Notes: generated from the letters alone by a model not told the origin. Counted from the stretch's first letter, positions 23,236 through 35,724 are shown. The stretch is 64,000 nucleotides of DNA from Hepsetus odoe (GCA_017165825.1 CM029366.1:31696349-31760348), one strand, 5' to 3'. Numbers and translations: made by a program.

Positions 23236-23870
23236 GGCCTTTCTTCTTCTTCTTCTTCTTCTTCTTTCGGCTGCTCCTGTTTAAGAGTCACCACAGCGAA
23301 TCATCCGTCTCCATTTCTTCCGGTCCTCTGCATCTTCCTCCTTCAAAGACATGACATGTCCTCTCTCACCACATCCATAAACCTCCTCTTTGGTCTTCCT
23401 CTTTTCCTCTCCCAGAATGATCCTTGTCTCTCTAATATACTAATTTCTAATTCTGACCATCCTCGTCACACCCAACAAACATCTCAGCATCTTTAACTTT
23501 GACACCTCCAGCTCCACCTCCTGTCTTTTCATCACCATCTCCAACCTGCATAGCTGGTCTCACTCCTGTAAACCTTCCCTTTCACTCTCACTGGTACCTG
23601 TATGCCACAGATCACTCCAGCCACTCTTCTCCACACATTCCAACCTGCCTACACTCTCTTCTTCACCTCTCTTCGACACTGCCCGTTACTCTGAACTGTT
23701 GATCCCAAGTATTTAAACTCCTCGTCATTTCCACTCCCTGCATCCTCCACTCCACTTTCCTCCCTTTCATTCACACTCATGTATTCTGTCTTTGTCCTAC
23801 TCACTTTCATTCTTCTCTAGAGCGTATCTCCATCTCTCCAGGTTCTCCTCCAGCTGCTCCATACTCTCTA
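23236..23870 (-). mobile_element. RTE-like LINE 3' half, internally deleted
   Basis: A (TTC)n tail at 23236-23265 marks the 3' end on the minus strand. The rest reads, in broken frames, the KEEVYGCGERGH tail, the VARVKGKVYR, MYGLETV and KRQEAELEV stretches, and the region just after the RT FADD motif (MSRTKTEYMSVNEREE-like). Several short deletions and stops are present. Confidence 0.8.
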
Positions 23871-24458
23871 AAGGCCTTGTTCACATCAACGTTACTCACT
23901 GCTGTCCTCTAAGGGGTTAACAAACATTGAATAAACATTCCATTTATTTATTTACTCTGTAAATTAATTGCATTAAATGTATTTTTTCAGTGTTGGGACT
24001 TCAGTAGATTCAAAATATTGCTGGATTTGATATTTCAAGCAGTAATACCTTTATCATGGATTGATTATAAATCTTCCATTATAAGACTTAAGTATTGCGG
24101 GTTTCCACCCAGTCTAATATATTCAGTCATGTGACCCTCCTGAGCACTTCTGAATCCAGTAAAGAAGGGAGGGATGTGCCACTCATCTTCATGAAAGGAG
24201 AGAAAGCAATGACACAATAAGAAAACATGTGGAGCAATCTGAGCTGAGCCACTGGGGGTGTTGGCCCAGATTCCCTTCATGCATTTAGAGCAAAATTAAG
24301 CAAGTTGTAAAGTTTGAAAGCGAAAGTTCTTCATTTCGGTTCTTGTTGCCAAAAGTCAAAGAGGCCGAGAGGAGCTTCAGAGAGATTTTAATTTACAGGT
24401 CTGAAGTGTTTCTGGCTCTGCGTGACAAATGACAAGACAGGAAAGAGTGCATGTGTGT

Positions 24459-24459
<1 letters not shown>

Positions 24460-24507
<48 letters not shown>

Positions 24508-24837
24508 GAGGGGAAAACAGAGGAGTAAGGAAAAGTAAGGAAAAAAGAGTAGGGATTGAAGAAGAGGAAAGAGGGAAAGAAGAAGAAAGAGAGGGGGAAG
24601 TAGACAGGGATAAATAGAGAGACAGAGAGAGAGAGAGAGAGAGTGATAAAGAGCGCAAGAACCTTGGAGAAGAGCATTTAAGATACAAAGAAAGAAAGAA
24701 AGAATACTCAAACTGGAAGAGAGAGAAAGAGAGAGACCAAAAAGACTAAGGGGGAGAGCAAGCGACTGGAAGAGAAAAAGAAGAAAGTGCATTTAAGATA
24801 CAGAGAAGGCAAAAAGAGAGAGAGACTGCCTGACAGA

Positions 24838-24873
<36 letters not shown>

Positions 24874-24875
24874 GG
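24460..24875 (+). repeat. Purine-only region with three (GA)n tracts
   Basis: (GA)n at about 24463-24504, 24622-24643 and 24839-24870, in an almost pure A/G plus strand. A short duplicated phrase (GCATTTAAGATACA) occurs at about 24676 and 24789. Confidence 0.92.
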
Positions 24876-24879
24876 GGGT

Positions 24880-25012
24880 CCTGGGTATTTCAGCCTCTTT
24901 CTCTCTTTCTCTCTTTGTCCTGTGAAAGCGGCTTCTTGGAACCGGGCGTCGCTTCTGCCTCTCAGAGCCTCACAGCTTACACACAGTTACACTATCAGGA
25001 GCAAACAGACCT

Positions 25013-25061
<49 letters not shown>

Positions 25062-25139
25062 TGAGGAGATGAGCATGGCTGTGTTGTCGCTCCACTGACA
25101 GATGTCGTCCCGCTCTGGAACAAGACAGCTTTGAAGCCG
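24880..25139 (+). other. Candidate non-coding leader exon for the RIPOR3-like gene
   Basis: This stretch follows a GA-rich tract and ends at AAGCCG|GTAAGA (donor at 25140), a good donor consensus. It holds a (CA)n tract at about 25013-25058 and a short upstream frame (ATG at about 25070, stopping within ten codons), so it would be untranslated leader. It is on the right strand and about 28.6 kb before the ATG exon, a normal first-intron size. No transcript evidence is available, and the whole call is inference. Confidence 0.25.
25011..25058 (+). repeat. (CA)n microsatellite
   Basis: About 23 units, inside the candidate leader exon. Confidence 0.95.
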
Positions 25140-25639
25140 GTAAGACAAACTTATGTTGTTGTGGACAATATCAGTGTAAACAATCTTCAGGACAAAACCT
25201 CATATCTCAGACACAGCAACTCTCAGCAGGAACAGGAAAGCACCCGGAGTTGTAATGTCTGTTTATCTAATAAGAGTTTACAATAAGAGTGGCACTGGTC
25301 CGTCCCGGCACGGGTTAAAGCATTCTAGATGGAAAAGATCAGATCTGATCCTGTGACAGATCCGTCCTGGAGCAGGACTGTGTGTGTGTCTCACTTTTAG
25401 CTGAGTGTATCTTCATGAGGGGTGTTAATGAGGCTGAGCCCATTTTAAAGGGACCTTATTGTTAAAAATGGATAAAATTGTGAAATATGCTTCATAACTG
25501 CTGTTTAAAATGTTTATATAGTCCAGGCAGTCCAGAAAGTCAACTGTAAAAACATCCAAAGTTTTCGCCCCAAAAAAACATTTATGTGCCTATTCTGTAG
25601 TTTAGCTCCGCCCATTCACACAAAGCTATAAGGAGTGTT

Positions 25640-25985
25640 TCAGCCTGGACTGCATTTGAAATATTGCACAGGTCTCCAGATCTTCCTGAAGGACAGTGTT
25701 GTTGTCTCTCATTTTCAGTCCAGTCTCTGTACCTGAGCAGTTCTCCAGATCTTCCTGAAGGACAGTGTTGTTGTCTCTCATGCTCAGTCCAGTCTCTGTA
25801 CCTGAGCAGTTTGATAGTTCTGTGTTGGTTAATCCACACAGTGATCTACGTCTGAACCTTCAAGCAGAACAAAGCGTCTAACTGAAAACATGAAGCAGTG
25901 AAGAAACAGGTGCAGATGATTCCAGATGATCAGGTGATTCGTTTACTGCTGAATGCTGAGTTGGTAGAACCCCTCTATCTAGAAC
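25640..25985 (+). repeat. Dispersed repeat R4 with two 69-bp tandem units
   Basis: Two 69-base units (TTCTCCAGATCTTCCTGAAG start, TCTCATTTTCAGTCCAGTC core, CCTGAGCAG end) lie at about 25674-25811. They are followed by TTAATCCACACAGTGATCTA and ATGATTCCAGATGATCAGG. The same composite recurs at 35.7-36.1 kb with three units. The origin is unknown. Confidence 0.7.
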
Positions 25986-27342
25986 CTTTAGGCCCTTTGA
26001 AGCCTGAAGCACTAAAACATTTGTTCCCATTTCTTCCTTTCTCATTTCTGCACCAACATGGTGATTCCTGGCAAAGTCTAAAGAAACGAGGGGCTCAAGA
26101 CTTTTTCACAGCACAGAATATTGGTGTTAAAGGGAGAAGGAGACAAAAAAGGGTCACGTGAAATCTGAAAATAACAAAATAACCTCGTTTAGATCTCGTT
26201 GGGGGTATAAATAAAATAAAGTAGATAGAACATGTTATAGATGGGGTATAAAACAGTGATAATCAACGCACAGCTACTTCTATTGGTCCATTCAGGACAT
26301 GTTGACAATTTACAGGACATTTTTCTGGAGATATGAGGTTTTGATATGACAGACAAATTGCATTCTCTGTTTAAAGCAACAGCCTTTAGAGGCATTTCCT
26401 TTAAGACTCTTGCTGCTTGTGTGTGTGTGTGTGTGTGTGTGGTGTCAGCATTCAAAAGATCACTCCGGTGTCAAGCCTGTCAATGTTTCCCATGCCCCCT
26501 GCATCTCGGCTTTGCCAAAAGAAACACAAACGAAGGCTTTTCGGCTTCGATTCTCCCTTCATGGCTAAAAGTCAGGACAGGGTGCCACGGGATTCTGCAC
26601 AGGACTGGCCAGACTTCACTCTAGACTTGGACTGTCCGTTCTAGATCTGGGATTATTGCTTATTTTCCCTCCTCTTCACTGGCATGTGTGCTTGGAAAAT
26701 CCTAAGGTAGGACGTTTGGGGAGACACAGGACAGCACAGAGACCTGCTGCTCAAATGGGACTAGTTGGGAAAATGGCATTAATTATCAGCAGATTCAGAG
26801 GAAATGCATGAAACTTCAGCCGTATGATTCAGCAGACATGTTCTACTGGATGTTAAAGAGTTTATGGCTCAGGGGTTCAATCGGTCTGGTGTATTCGTGA
26901 TGTTTCTGCAGCAGATGTTGAAGAGAAAGATATTGTTCTTCATGTCTTTATTGCACAAGCAAAACGTTTAGAAACAACAGATACAATGAACCAAAGCTCG
27001 TCTGCGTTTAGTGGTTTATTTTTAATCTGTTATGTGAGAAATGTGCATTAAAAACCTGAATGAATATTCAGTTTTGCAAATGGAATTTGCTATGCTCGGG
27101 TAAAGCTGGTAGGCTGTCTAAGGGAGAAATGGAACAAAGATAGGGAAGGAACGAGAGAGTGCTTATTGAATGGGGTAAATGGGGCTTAACTGCCAAAAAG
27201 ACAAAAAAAATATTTTGTCTTTCATCCAGGGCTTTAGGAAGTAGATGAAAGCATTACATTAAAGAGGACATCTTACCAGAATCTGTTTTATTTCTATTTC
27301 TAACAGGCAGATAGGACTTTTCTGGACTTTAGGCTGCTAGTG
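25986..27342. other. No supported gene
   Basis: Contains one (GT)n tract (26418-26441). The stretch 26460-26640 has a non-repetitive, balanced composition and may be conserved non-coding sequence. Confidence 0.4.
26418..26441 (+). repeat. (GT)n microsatellite
   Basis: About 12 units. Confidence 0.95.
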
Positions 27343-27512
27343 GTGGCCTAGTGTTTAGGGACTAGGCCTTTTAAACAGAAGGTTATGGGATCGAGTCTCA
27401 GACCAGTAGATACCCTACTAAGGGTGAGGGTGGATGCACTGTGTGTGGGTTAAATACAGAGGATGCATTTTGCTGTGGTTCAGAATGACAGTCACTTTCA
27501 GTTCAGTATTTT
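27343..27512 (+). mobile_element. SINE type A, shortened middle
   Basis: GGTGGCCTAGTGTTTAGGGA (A box) and GGGATCGAGTCTCAG (B box) lead to a deleted middle and AGTCACTTTCAGTTCAG tail. It sits just before the 27.5-kb NF-Y-like minisatellite. Confidence 0.7.
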
Positions 27513-27519
27513 GATCACC

Positions 27520-27917
27520 ACGAGCTGATTGGCTGCCAGCATGGCTATGGAGTGCTGATTAGTTGATATTCTAGCCATTGAGTGCTGAATGGTTGACGCA
27601 CTGGCCAGTTATTGGTTGGATGTATGACTATTAAGTGCTCCGTGGTTGTTATTCTAGCAATTCAGTGCTAATTGATTGGTATTCTGACCACTGAGAGCTG
27701 ATTGGCTGGTACTCTGGCCAGTGTGAGCTGATTTGTTGGCATTCTGACCACTGAGAGCTGATTTGTTGGCGATATGCTTATAGCTGATTGGTTGGTATTC
27801 TGGCTTTTGTTTGCTATCTGATTGAAACTGTTACCACTAAGAGCTGAATATTTGGTGGCATGGCTGCTGAGTGCTGATTGGTTCACATTCTGGCTCCTGA
27901 GGACTAATTGGATGGTG
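27520..27917 (+). repeat. Degenerate minisatellite of about 40 bp with CTGATTGG cores
   Basis: About ten units resemble ATTCTGACCACTGAGAGC then TGATTGGCTGG. I count seven ATTGG (inverted CCAAT) cores, several in the full CTGATTGG(C/T)T form. Confidence 0.75.
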
Positions 27918-29164
27918 AGAAAAGCAGCTCATTAGATGTTCAAAAATCGTAAAAAGTAACAAAAGGAAACCAAAGGTAAACAGATGAAGGTGTGAACTGC
28001 ACTGCATGCACACATAGACCGTTTTAATAATTGAAATACTTTTTAATGACCATCTTTGACTTTTATGGCTGTTTTGGAAACTGGCAAAAAAATTTGCTAA
28101 ACCGAGAGTGGAATTTGAGTTTAAACCTTGCAAATGTGCAAAAATGATGATGAGAGTCAATCATCTAGGTCAATGATTCATTGGCTTGACATTAACTGAG
28201 GTTAACATGTTTTTTCTGACATTTTACTCACTATAATGTACAGAATTGCATGTTTAAGACAAAACACTGTCATTGCTATATCAAGTCATTGCTGTCACTT
28301 AAGAACCCTCGCAGAACCAACTTTTTCAAGGGGTTGCCGTTTGGTTACCATGTCTGTTGTGATGGTAAAGAAACAGATATTATAAATTCTACAATGTACT
28401 AGCTTTAGTTTTAAGGGTGCGTGATACTTCTAGCCACAAACCTGTAATAAACTTATGGCACAAAAATGTCTTGGCTAAAACACATTTGGGGTAAAAAGGC
28501 CAAAATCACTGCAATGGTAAAGAGTTCAATTTTAGTGCTCCGATGTAAAGGGGGGTTTTTGGGAAGCTGTTGATGTGTGCAGTATTGTATGGTCTGCAAG
28601 ATGACAGATGACCTCTAATGGAGCGCTCGGTCATGCTCTAATTCAAACCAGCACTTATAAAAAAAAATAAAGCACAGCAGCCTCTATCACCTTCAAAGGG
28701 CAAGTTCTCGGTTTACTGTCTTTAGCGTCGTACACTGTACGTCCAAATGCATCCAGCATGTTCTAATGAGGGAATTCACCACCTTCAAGGTGCCTTCTTA
28801 AAGCTGTAAAACAATCTCCTAGTTTCAATTTACAAACTGTGCTCAGAATGAAAGGAAATACTGCCTTATCCAGTAAGATAATGTAGTTTAATTAGCAGAA
28901 ATCCAGCAAAGATCCAATATAAAACCAACTTAACCACTTCCGCATCTCTATACAGCTTGTTGTTTGGCACTTTAAACCTGAGATCTTTCTCAAAACGTCC
29001 TGCTTTCCGCCATATATAATCTTAATTGAGGTCAAATCAGAGACATCAGCCTCCAAAAAGTCAGTTGTTGGTCACGCAAACTAAAAAACCCTTCAAACAG
29101 TGTGTTTTATTTAAAATAATATCTATTTTTAAAATGCCTGCTATTACAGTTTTGTCTTGCTTGC
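27918..29164. other. No recognisable gene or repeat
   Basis: Over a kilobase of unique-looking AT-rich sequence; a candidate for conserved non-coding sequence if aligned. Confidence 0.4.
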
Positions 29165-29320
29165 CCCCTAGAGTTTGCTTGGACCACAATTGAGGGCTAG
29201 AGAGGTTTAAAGTCCCCCAGCACTGGTCTGTGGAGCAGTTGAACTGAGTGATGGAGCTCCATCCATTATCTTTTGGATGAGCTGAGATGGCACTTGTGAT
29301 CCAGAACAAATCCCTTAGAA
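29165..29320 (+). repeat. Dispersed DNA-transposon-like repeat, copy 1
   Basis: The region contains CAGCACTGGTCTGTGGAGCA then GTGATGGAGCTCCATCCATT, TTTGGATGAGCTGAGATGGC and GTGATCCAGAACAAATCC. Part of the same wording recurs near 53410-53560 (GATGAGCTGGATTGGTGTTT and ATCCAGAACTAATCGTCC). It is probably an old non-autonomous DNA element; no coding part is seen. Confidence 0.4.
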
Positions 29321-30077
29321 CCTCACTAATGTCACGCCTGCAAATCCTCAGATCAGTGTTCTCAGAAGAATAGAGCTGATTTCAAAAGAAAGGTTTGCAA
29401 ACATCTTTTACCAACCATCTTCACTTCCAGCTCCTCATTGCTCTGCAACCCACCTCCCTCTCCAACATGCCCCTCTGTGGGAATCTGAAACCAGATTCCA
29501 CAATGCATGAGGAACAAGAGGCTATGAACAAAAAACTGGAATGTTGTTGTGCAGTGTGAGAACTTCTTCCCCTCTCTCTTTTTCTCCCTATCTGTCTATC
29601 TAACACGTCTCCCAGCTGAATCAAGAGAAACACTCCGTAACAGAATCTGCGTCTCCGAATGCAAACATTGGCGTTCTCGGGAGAAAACATGCTGAAGGAA
29701 ATCAGTCGATAACAGAAACACGTCGTCTTGCATCAAGATATCTGTGAAAGATTTGGACCTGGTGCTTACACCCAGATGATACGGAACTCCATCACAAATT
29801 ACACTGCAGTCTCTGATATAGCTGAGATATCTTAGACCAACTGATGGACAATTTCTGCAGTGATGTAAGCTATTCAGATGACTATGTGACCTCATTGCAG
29901 TTAGCAAGACGAGTTTATTGGTTCCTATCAAAGAATGGTTCTCAAAGCAGTCCTCACAGATCGGATTGTCCACATTTTTGCTCCAGCCCAATGTGCAACA
30001 CAATGTAGAGGTTGCATACATGTAAAAGTTAATCCTAGAGATGATGTACTTGTGTGGAGAACCTCTAAAAATATTAT

Positions 30078-30223
30078 ATTTACAGCATTTAGCAGATGCT
30101 CTTATCCAGTGTGACTCCATAGGTTTTGTTCAGGAATCCATTAGTGGTAGTGCTGGAGGTGGGATTTGAATCTGTCACAGCTTGGCTTAAAGGCGAGTAT
30201 CTTACCACTAGACCACCAGCACC
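30078..30223 (-). mobile_element. tRNA-derived SINE, type B
   Basis: On the minus strand the head reads GGTGGTCTAGTGGTAAGATA (A box) and GATTCAAATCCC (B box). The tail, in plus-strand view at the left end, is GCATTTAGCAGATGCTCTTA. It is nearly full length. Confidence 0.7.
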
Positions 30224-30354
30224 AGGGAACCTTTTGGTTCTTCTTGCTTCAATCCACCTTCAACACAAAGCAATAAATCAATAATAAAGTGTAAAGGTTG
30301 CACACAAATCTATAGGTTCTTCCTAGAACCAGAATCGTATAAACAGGGACAATT

Positions 30355-30640
30355 TCAAGGGTTTATTTCCACTAAACCATTCCACAATGGTCCAGTTCCC
30401 CTCACTGCTTCATTTTCATCCATGTCTCTACTAGATCTCCCATCACGGATATCACACTCAATACACGCCTTTTCTCCACCATCCACTCTCCCTGTCTTCT
30501 CTCTTACATCTCCTTCCGTCTGTGGACACACAGAGGGACATCTTTTCTGTGTATTTTTGTCCGTTTCCATTATGATCAGACTAAAGTAAGTTCTGAAAAT
30601 GGAAGGAAAGGATGAATATTTGTGTTCAAATGTAGGGAAA
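30355..30640 (+). repeat. Third copy of the minisatellite-associated element, without array
   Basis: CACTGCTTCATTTTCATCCA, TTTTCTCCACCATCCACTCT, CTTTTCTGTGTATTTTTGTC and GTTCAAATGTAGGGAAAAGT parallel 42040-42290. The tandem units are missing. Confidence 0.55.
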
Positions 30641-31430
30641 AGTCAAAAATAGTACATTTAGGGTAAAATGTTTGGAGGAAAAGGAAAGTCATTACCCAAG
30701 TAAGGTGCAGATCCTGTGCAGATTCTAACTTTGTTACTTCCCCTCTCCATAAAGCAGTGGCCGTTAAATAGTTCATAACTGCATATTCATATTCTATCAT
30801 TTGAACGCATCTTTATTTTTATATATTTCCATAACCAGGCTAAATCAACAATTTTAAAGCCAAAACAGAGAAACATCAAGTAAACAGTTACTGGCAGTGG
30901 TTGACCTTTGCATCTACTTTCTGACCAGGGTATTTATGAGCAGAATTCATTTTGGTTGGATGATTCATTCTTCATGTCGCCAGAGAACAGCCTACATTTC
31001 TGCTGTAATCTAATTTACTCCAGCTGATTGGCCGTGCCTGGGAGTGTTTAAAACACAGTCCTGTTGGGATTCAGATTTGACATAACTGATTACTTAGAAT
31101 GTGGGTGAGTTTGTGGGACTTTCTGCACTGATAAATCATTGATGAACGTGTACATTACCTGGGGGACACACATACAAAAACATTTTACATGTCCTCTTAA
31201 CCAAGGCATGGAAATAATGATATGATTTATGTTTTAAGGATTCTGTGAAAGCCAAAGAGGGCTTTAGAAAAGTCATTGTTACACCAAAACCTCACTGGTC
31301 ATATTAATACACAATGTGAACACAATAAACCAACAGAAATTGCTTAAAAATTATTTGGAGTAAAACATATTAACATACAGTACTGCAAAAAAGTCCACAA
31401 GACCTTCACAGGAGCTGGAATTTCTTGTAT
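30641..31430. other. No recognisable feature
   Basis: AT-rich unique-looking sequence. Confidence 0.4.
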
Positions 31431-31436
31431 TTTTAA

Positions 31437-31725
31437 TGTATTCTTGAGAAACAGTTCTCAAGGCTTCCTGAAGGACAAGGTTTTTGGTTCTCATTTTCAG
31501 GGTAGTCCCAGTACCTGAGCAGTTTCAAAGGATTTTTTGTTGCTAAGCTACACAGTAAGCTACACATGAATTCTTCAAGCAAAACAAGGCCAGCTTTAGG
31601 AAGTCCGTCAAGAAGCCTGAAGAGAACAGTTCCTGATGATAACAAAAAGCAACAACAAGAAAGTTCATGTAAGAGAGTTCAGGCTGTGCTGAAGAATAAT
31701 GGTAGCGTACCAAATATTGACTTTA
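31437..31725 (+). repeat. Dispersed repeat R4, single-unit copy
   Basis: GCTTCCTGAAGGACAAGG, TCTCATTTTCAGGGTAGTCC, CAAGAAGCCTGAAGAGAAC, and GAGTTCAGGCTGTGCTGAAG occur in the same order as in the copies at 33.4, 51.1 and 56.4 kb. Confidence 0.65.
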
Positions 31726-31744
31726 AGGGATAAAGTTGATCAGC

Positions 31745-32595
31745 CAAAGCATGACGTTCTAGGAAAGAGAAACAGGTTAAGAAAAGAGGTGATGATCAGT
31801 TAACAGCAGTATGGTTTTATGTCGAGAAAGAGCAATACAGATACAGTGTTTGCTCAGAGGGTGTTGATGGAGAAGTACAGAGAAGTTCAGAAGGTGCTGC
31901 ATTGTGCCTTTGTGGAGAAAGCACATGACCAGGTGCCTAGAGAGGAGTTGTGGTTTTGTATGAGGGAGTCAGGTGATTACAGAGATGTATGTGTGAGTGG
32001 TTCGGGATATGTATGAGGGCAGTGTGACAGTGGTGAGATCTGCAGTAGGAGTGACGGATGCATTTAAGGTAGAGGTTGGATTACATCAAGGATCAGCACT
32101 GAGCCCATTCTTGTTTGCAGTGGTAATGGACAGGTTGACGGACGAGGTTAGACAGGAGCCCCTGTGGACGATGATGTTTGCTGATGATATTGTGATCTGC
32201 AGTGAGAGTAGGGAGCAGCTTAAAGAAACCTGGAGGAATGGAGATCTGCTCTAGAGAGGAGAGGAATGAAAATGAGTAGGACAAAGACAGAATACGTGAG
32301 TGTGAACAAAAGGGAGGAAAGTGGTGTGGTTAGGATGCAGGAAGTAGAGGTGACAAAGGTGAGAAAGACATTTTGGAGACAAAGTTAGAGAAGCAAGATT
32401 GCTTTGGTTTGGACATGTCCAGAGGAGAGATGATCATCCTGGGAGAAGGATGTAGAGGATGGAGACCAAAGAGGATTATGGATATGGTGAGAGGTGCAAA
32501 TGAGGAAGATGCAAAGGGCCATAAGAAATGGAGATGAATGCTCCGCTGAGGCTACACCTAAACGGGAGCAGCCGAAGAAGAAGAAAAAGAAGTAT
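31745..32595 (+). mobile_element. RTE-like LINE, reverse transcriptase palm with FADD motif
   Basis: Two overlapping frames (31819-32016 and 31997-32254) carry the RT core. Visible motifs are RVLMEKYREVQK, VPREELWFCMRESG, GVTDAFKVEVGLHQGSALSP and the catalytic MMFADDIVICSE at 32171-32206. A +1 shift near 32000 and a deletion near 32350 (joining to the C-terminal tail) make it dead. It ends in AAGAAGAAG at about 32575-32590. Confidence 0.88.
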
Positions 32596-32943
32596 GAGAG
32601 AGAGAAACGTTATCTGTCACCTACACTCACAGTCAGGCTGAACTGTGGTCTGCAGTAGATAAGACATACCAGCAAAAACATTGATTAGCCATGGATATGT
32701 GTCCACTAACACACACATTCAAACAGTCTTTAGCCAATTAAGGGCAATGCAAAAGTGTCAGTTTCTGCTGTTTAATGTCTTCTAATTAAATTATTTTTTT
32801 ATAGTTTATAATCTCTCAACACTGTCTTTGACATGTAAATAGCAACATCTGGTCATTGTTTTCTTCTCAATAATTCAGTAACAACCGAAGGAAAAAAAAG
32901 TAATAAGAAATATATTTTCCTACATCATCGGCTTCATAGTGTT

Positions 32944-33078
32944 GTCAGTCAGTCAGTCATTTTCTGGGCCGCTTGTTCTAATTAGGGTCGCGGGGGGGGT
33001 GCTGGAGTCCATCCCAGCTCACACAGGGCGAAGGACGGGGACACACCCTGGACAGGTCGCCAGCCTATCGCTGGGATT
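32944..33078 (-). repeat. Type C distal fragment
   Basis: CAGTCATTTTCTGGGCCGCT, GGGTCGCGGGGGGGGTGCTG and CACACCCTGGACAGGTCGCC, the distal end of the repeat. Confidence 0.6.
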
Positions 33079-33224
33079 CATAGTGTTGCTCTGATATAAA
33101 AAAATGAATTAAAAGTTTATTAAAGCCTCTTTGAAAATGATTTAGTCCAAAATTAAAGGGTTCTTGAATTATACATGCTTTAAAAGGTAAAAAGTGGGGT
33201 AGCACCCGAAAGCTTTTCAAGAAC

Positions 33225-33340
33225 AGGACCAGCGACCAACTGAGCATCCTTGAACTAGGTACCGTCCCCAACACTGCTCCCTGAGGCCTGTATATATGAC
33301 TGCCCCCTCCTGCTATGTGGATATCGGTTAGATGCAGAGA
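33225..33340 (+). mobile_element. SINE type A, fragment
   Basis: GGTACCGTCCCCAACACTGC, then GACTGCCCCCTCCTGCTATG and a short downstream piece. Head and tail are lost. Confidence 0.5.
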
Positions 33341-33364
33341 CACTGGAGAAAAACTGGAGAAAAA

Positions 33365-33620
33365 CTTTTTAATGTATCTTTGAGGAACAGATCTTCCTGA
33401 AGAACACATTTTTGTCTCTCATTTTCAGTCCAGTCCCTGTACCTGAGCATTTTCAGAGACAGAAGCCTTATGGGATCATCTCCACAGAGAATGGAAAACA
33501 AAAGGCAGCCAAAGAAGAGCTTTGGAGCGTCCTTCAAGAGTGCCAAGAATGCCAAGAGTGATAAATTTGAGGAATATCACAATATTGAACTTAAGTTGCC
33601 CAGCCCACCAACAGGATGAG
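33365..33620 (+). repeat. Dispersed repeat R4, copy
   Basis: GATCTTCCTGAAGAACAC, TCTCTCATTTTCAGTCCAGT, TTATGGGATCATCTCCACAG and GAGCTTTGGAGCGTCCTTCA. The 3' part is degenerate. Confidence 0.65.
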
Positions 33621-34387
33621 GATCAGATCTGAAGGCCAAACGCTGGAGATGAATGTTTTCTTCTGTTTCTGTACTTCAGTCAGATGTGAGATACAGTTTC
33701 CACATTGTTTTGACATTATTCATGTATGGACGACGATGGTATGTTTCTGCAAGGTATGGCATGGACGGAAAGAGGGAAAGAAAGAGGAGTGAGGGTGTGT
33801 TTGTGTAACATCTCCTGACTTCAGTGGTGGTACACCCTGCTGGGATACCCACATATCCATACACTTCCTCATGTTCCCCATTTCTGCCATGCTTTATTCA
33901 TTTACGCAAGCAAAACAAAGGAGAGAGGTGCAGGAAGCATGGAAGAAAGGAAGGATTTGCACATCAAACATGGAGCCAAAAGAACAATCAGCTCAAGCCA
34001 AGGTGCTTGAAGGAAGGTGGAGACAGGCCAGGAAGTAGAAGAGAGGTTTTAAAAACAAACCTCCTAATGACCTGAAACAGAACTTTTATTACTATTATTA
34101 ATAATTGAGTTACTTTTTTGAGTCTAACTTTAAAAGCTTGAAAACTTCTTGGTCTTAATGCCATTTTGAAGATGCTGAAACTGTGGTCTGAACTGACTCA
34201 CTCCTGGGCAGTAACGTTTAAAACATGCAGAAGTAATAGCGGCAACAGTTCTAGTAAATAAATCGCAGCTGTTGCAATGGCGCGATAGTAAACCTTTGGG
34301 TCTGCAGTTCTGGGAGCGTGTGTTTGCTGTAATTTAACTTTAAAATGTTTTGGCGAAGAGGGTTTTCATTATTATAAAACACACTTT
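33621..34387. other. No recognisable feature
   Basis: Unique-looking sequence with a purine-rich stretch at about 33760-33795. Confidence 0.4.
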
Positions 34388-34580
34388 TATGGGCAGCACA
34401 GCTCACCTCACAGCAAGCAGGTTCTTTAGGGTCTTTCTAAATTGCCCACTTGGTGTGACTGTGTGTAGCCTGTGATGATCTGGCAACCTTTCCAGGGTGT
34501 TTGGCTTTTGGCCTGCGTGCACTGGGACAGGCTCCAGCACCGTCCGCGGTAAGCAGGATAAAAAGTAGAGATAATGCGCT
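34388..34580 (+). mobile_element. Type C repeat, internally deleted
   Basis: GGGCAGCACAGCTCACCTCA joins to GTGATGATCTGGCAACCTTT and GGGACAGGCTCCAGCACCGT, skipping the B-box region. Confidence 0.55.
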
Positions 34581-35582
34581 TTGGTTCCACCAGGGGGCAC
34601 CAAATCCCCCCATGACTTTTCATTCACAAATAAAACTTCAGAGCTGCACAGGAACCTTGTAGTTTAGTGAAAAGACTTTGCACATGATCAAAAACACCCT
34701 TTATAAGTCCTGTCCACTAGGTTACTCTAAGGACAGACCAGTGTTCCTCTAATACATGCCTGAAAGGACACCAACAAGTGGGACATTTTGGTTCAAAGCT
34801 TCACATTTTCACTGTTTAAACAGTTTGAAGGAGTGTGTACCATTATGTAATGCTTGCACTGCAGTCTAATGCAAACGTTCAGTTTGCGAAGACGTGGCGT
34901 CTACGTAGGTCCTCAAGGGACAGAGGAACTGACTTGGCTTTGGCCAACTTGCATAATGATGGTCTGAAAAGATCATTCAGGGGAAAATGTCAAATGAAAT
35001 ACAAAATGATGAATATTACTAATAAATAACTATGAGAATGACTAAGCCATTGACGCAAATTAAAAGGACAATTATTGTATTAAATAGAAATGGATTAGAT
35101 ATTTATGCAGGTAAGGAGCCAGATGATAAGGCGGGGAGAGCGTTTTGCCCTTTCCAAGTATGTTTTCTTCGTTAAGAGACTAAGTTGCTAGAATTCTACA
35201 CTGCGACAGATAACTTAATAGTTTTATGACTAAATGTTTTGTATTTTATTATGCTTATCCTAATTTAATCAGCAACTTAAGGCTTTTTCTGGTGCAATGA
35301 CAGATGAGACTATCTTCCAGACTCAACGCTTATTTCCAAATGCACAATGTATGAACATTAATTAACACACAAATTAAACACCACATCGAAAACACAGGAC
35401 AAACACTGACCTACAGCTCGGAACTGAGGTATACACACACATCGGACTCTAATGAGGCACCAGGACGATGTCCCAAACTCTGCCAGCTGTGCCCTGTCAG
35501 GACAGAGCAGCACAAACAAGGACAGCAATTTGTGAAAACTAAACAGGGAAACAGTGTCATGAGTTAATATTCATATCTGGAT
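34581..35582. other. No recognisable feature
   Basis: The 34850-35030 part is denser in CpG than its surroundings but has no open gene. Confidence 0.4.
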
Positions 35583-35672
35583 GATGGGGCTTCCCCATCA
35601 CTGCTCCCCCAGCTGGATGGTGTGTATGGGTTCAACACAGTGGATGCAGTTCACTGTGTGCCATCACTTCAT
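35583..35672 (+). mobile_element. SINE type A, fragment
   Basis: TTCCCCATCACTGCTCCCCC to GTTCACTGTGTGCCATCACT corresponds to the middle and start of the tail. Confidence 0.5.
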
Positions 35673-35724
35673 AATACTTTGCAAAAGACTTGAGTCAGTG
35701 CTAATTTCTTCTTGGACCTTCCTG

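Noticed and set aside
29596..30120. 174-codon minus-strand frame
   Set aside because: It has mixed unbiased codon use, no family motif, and its N-terminal end overlaps a SINE.
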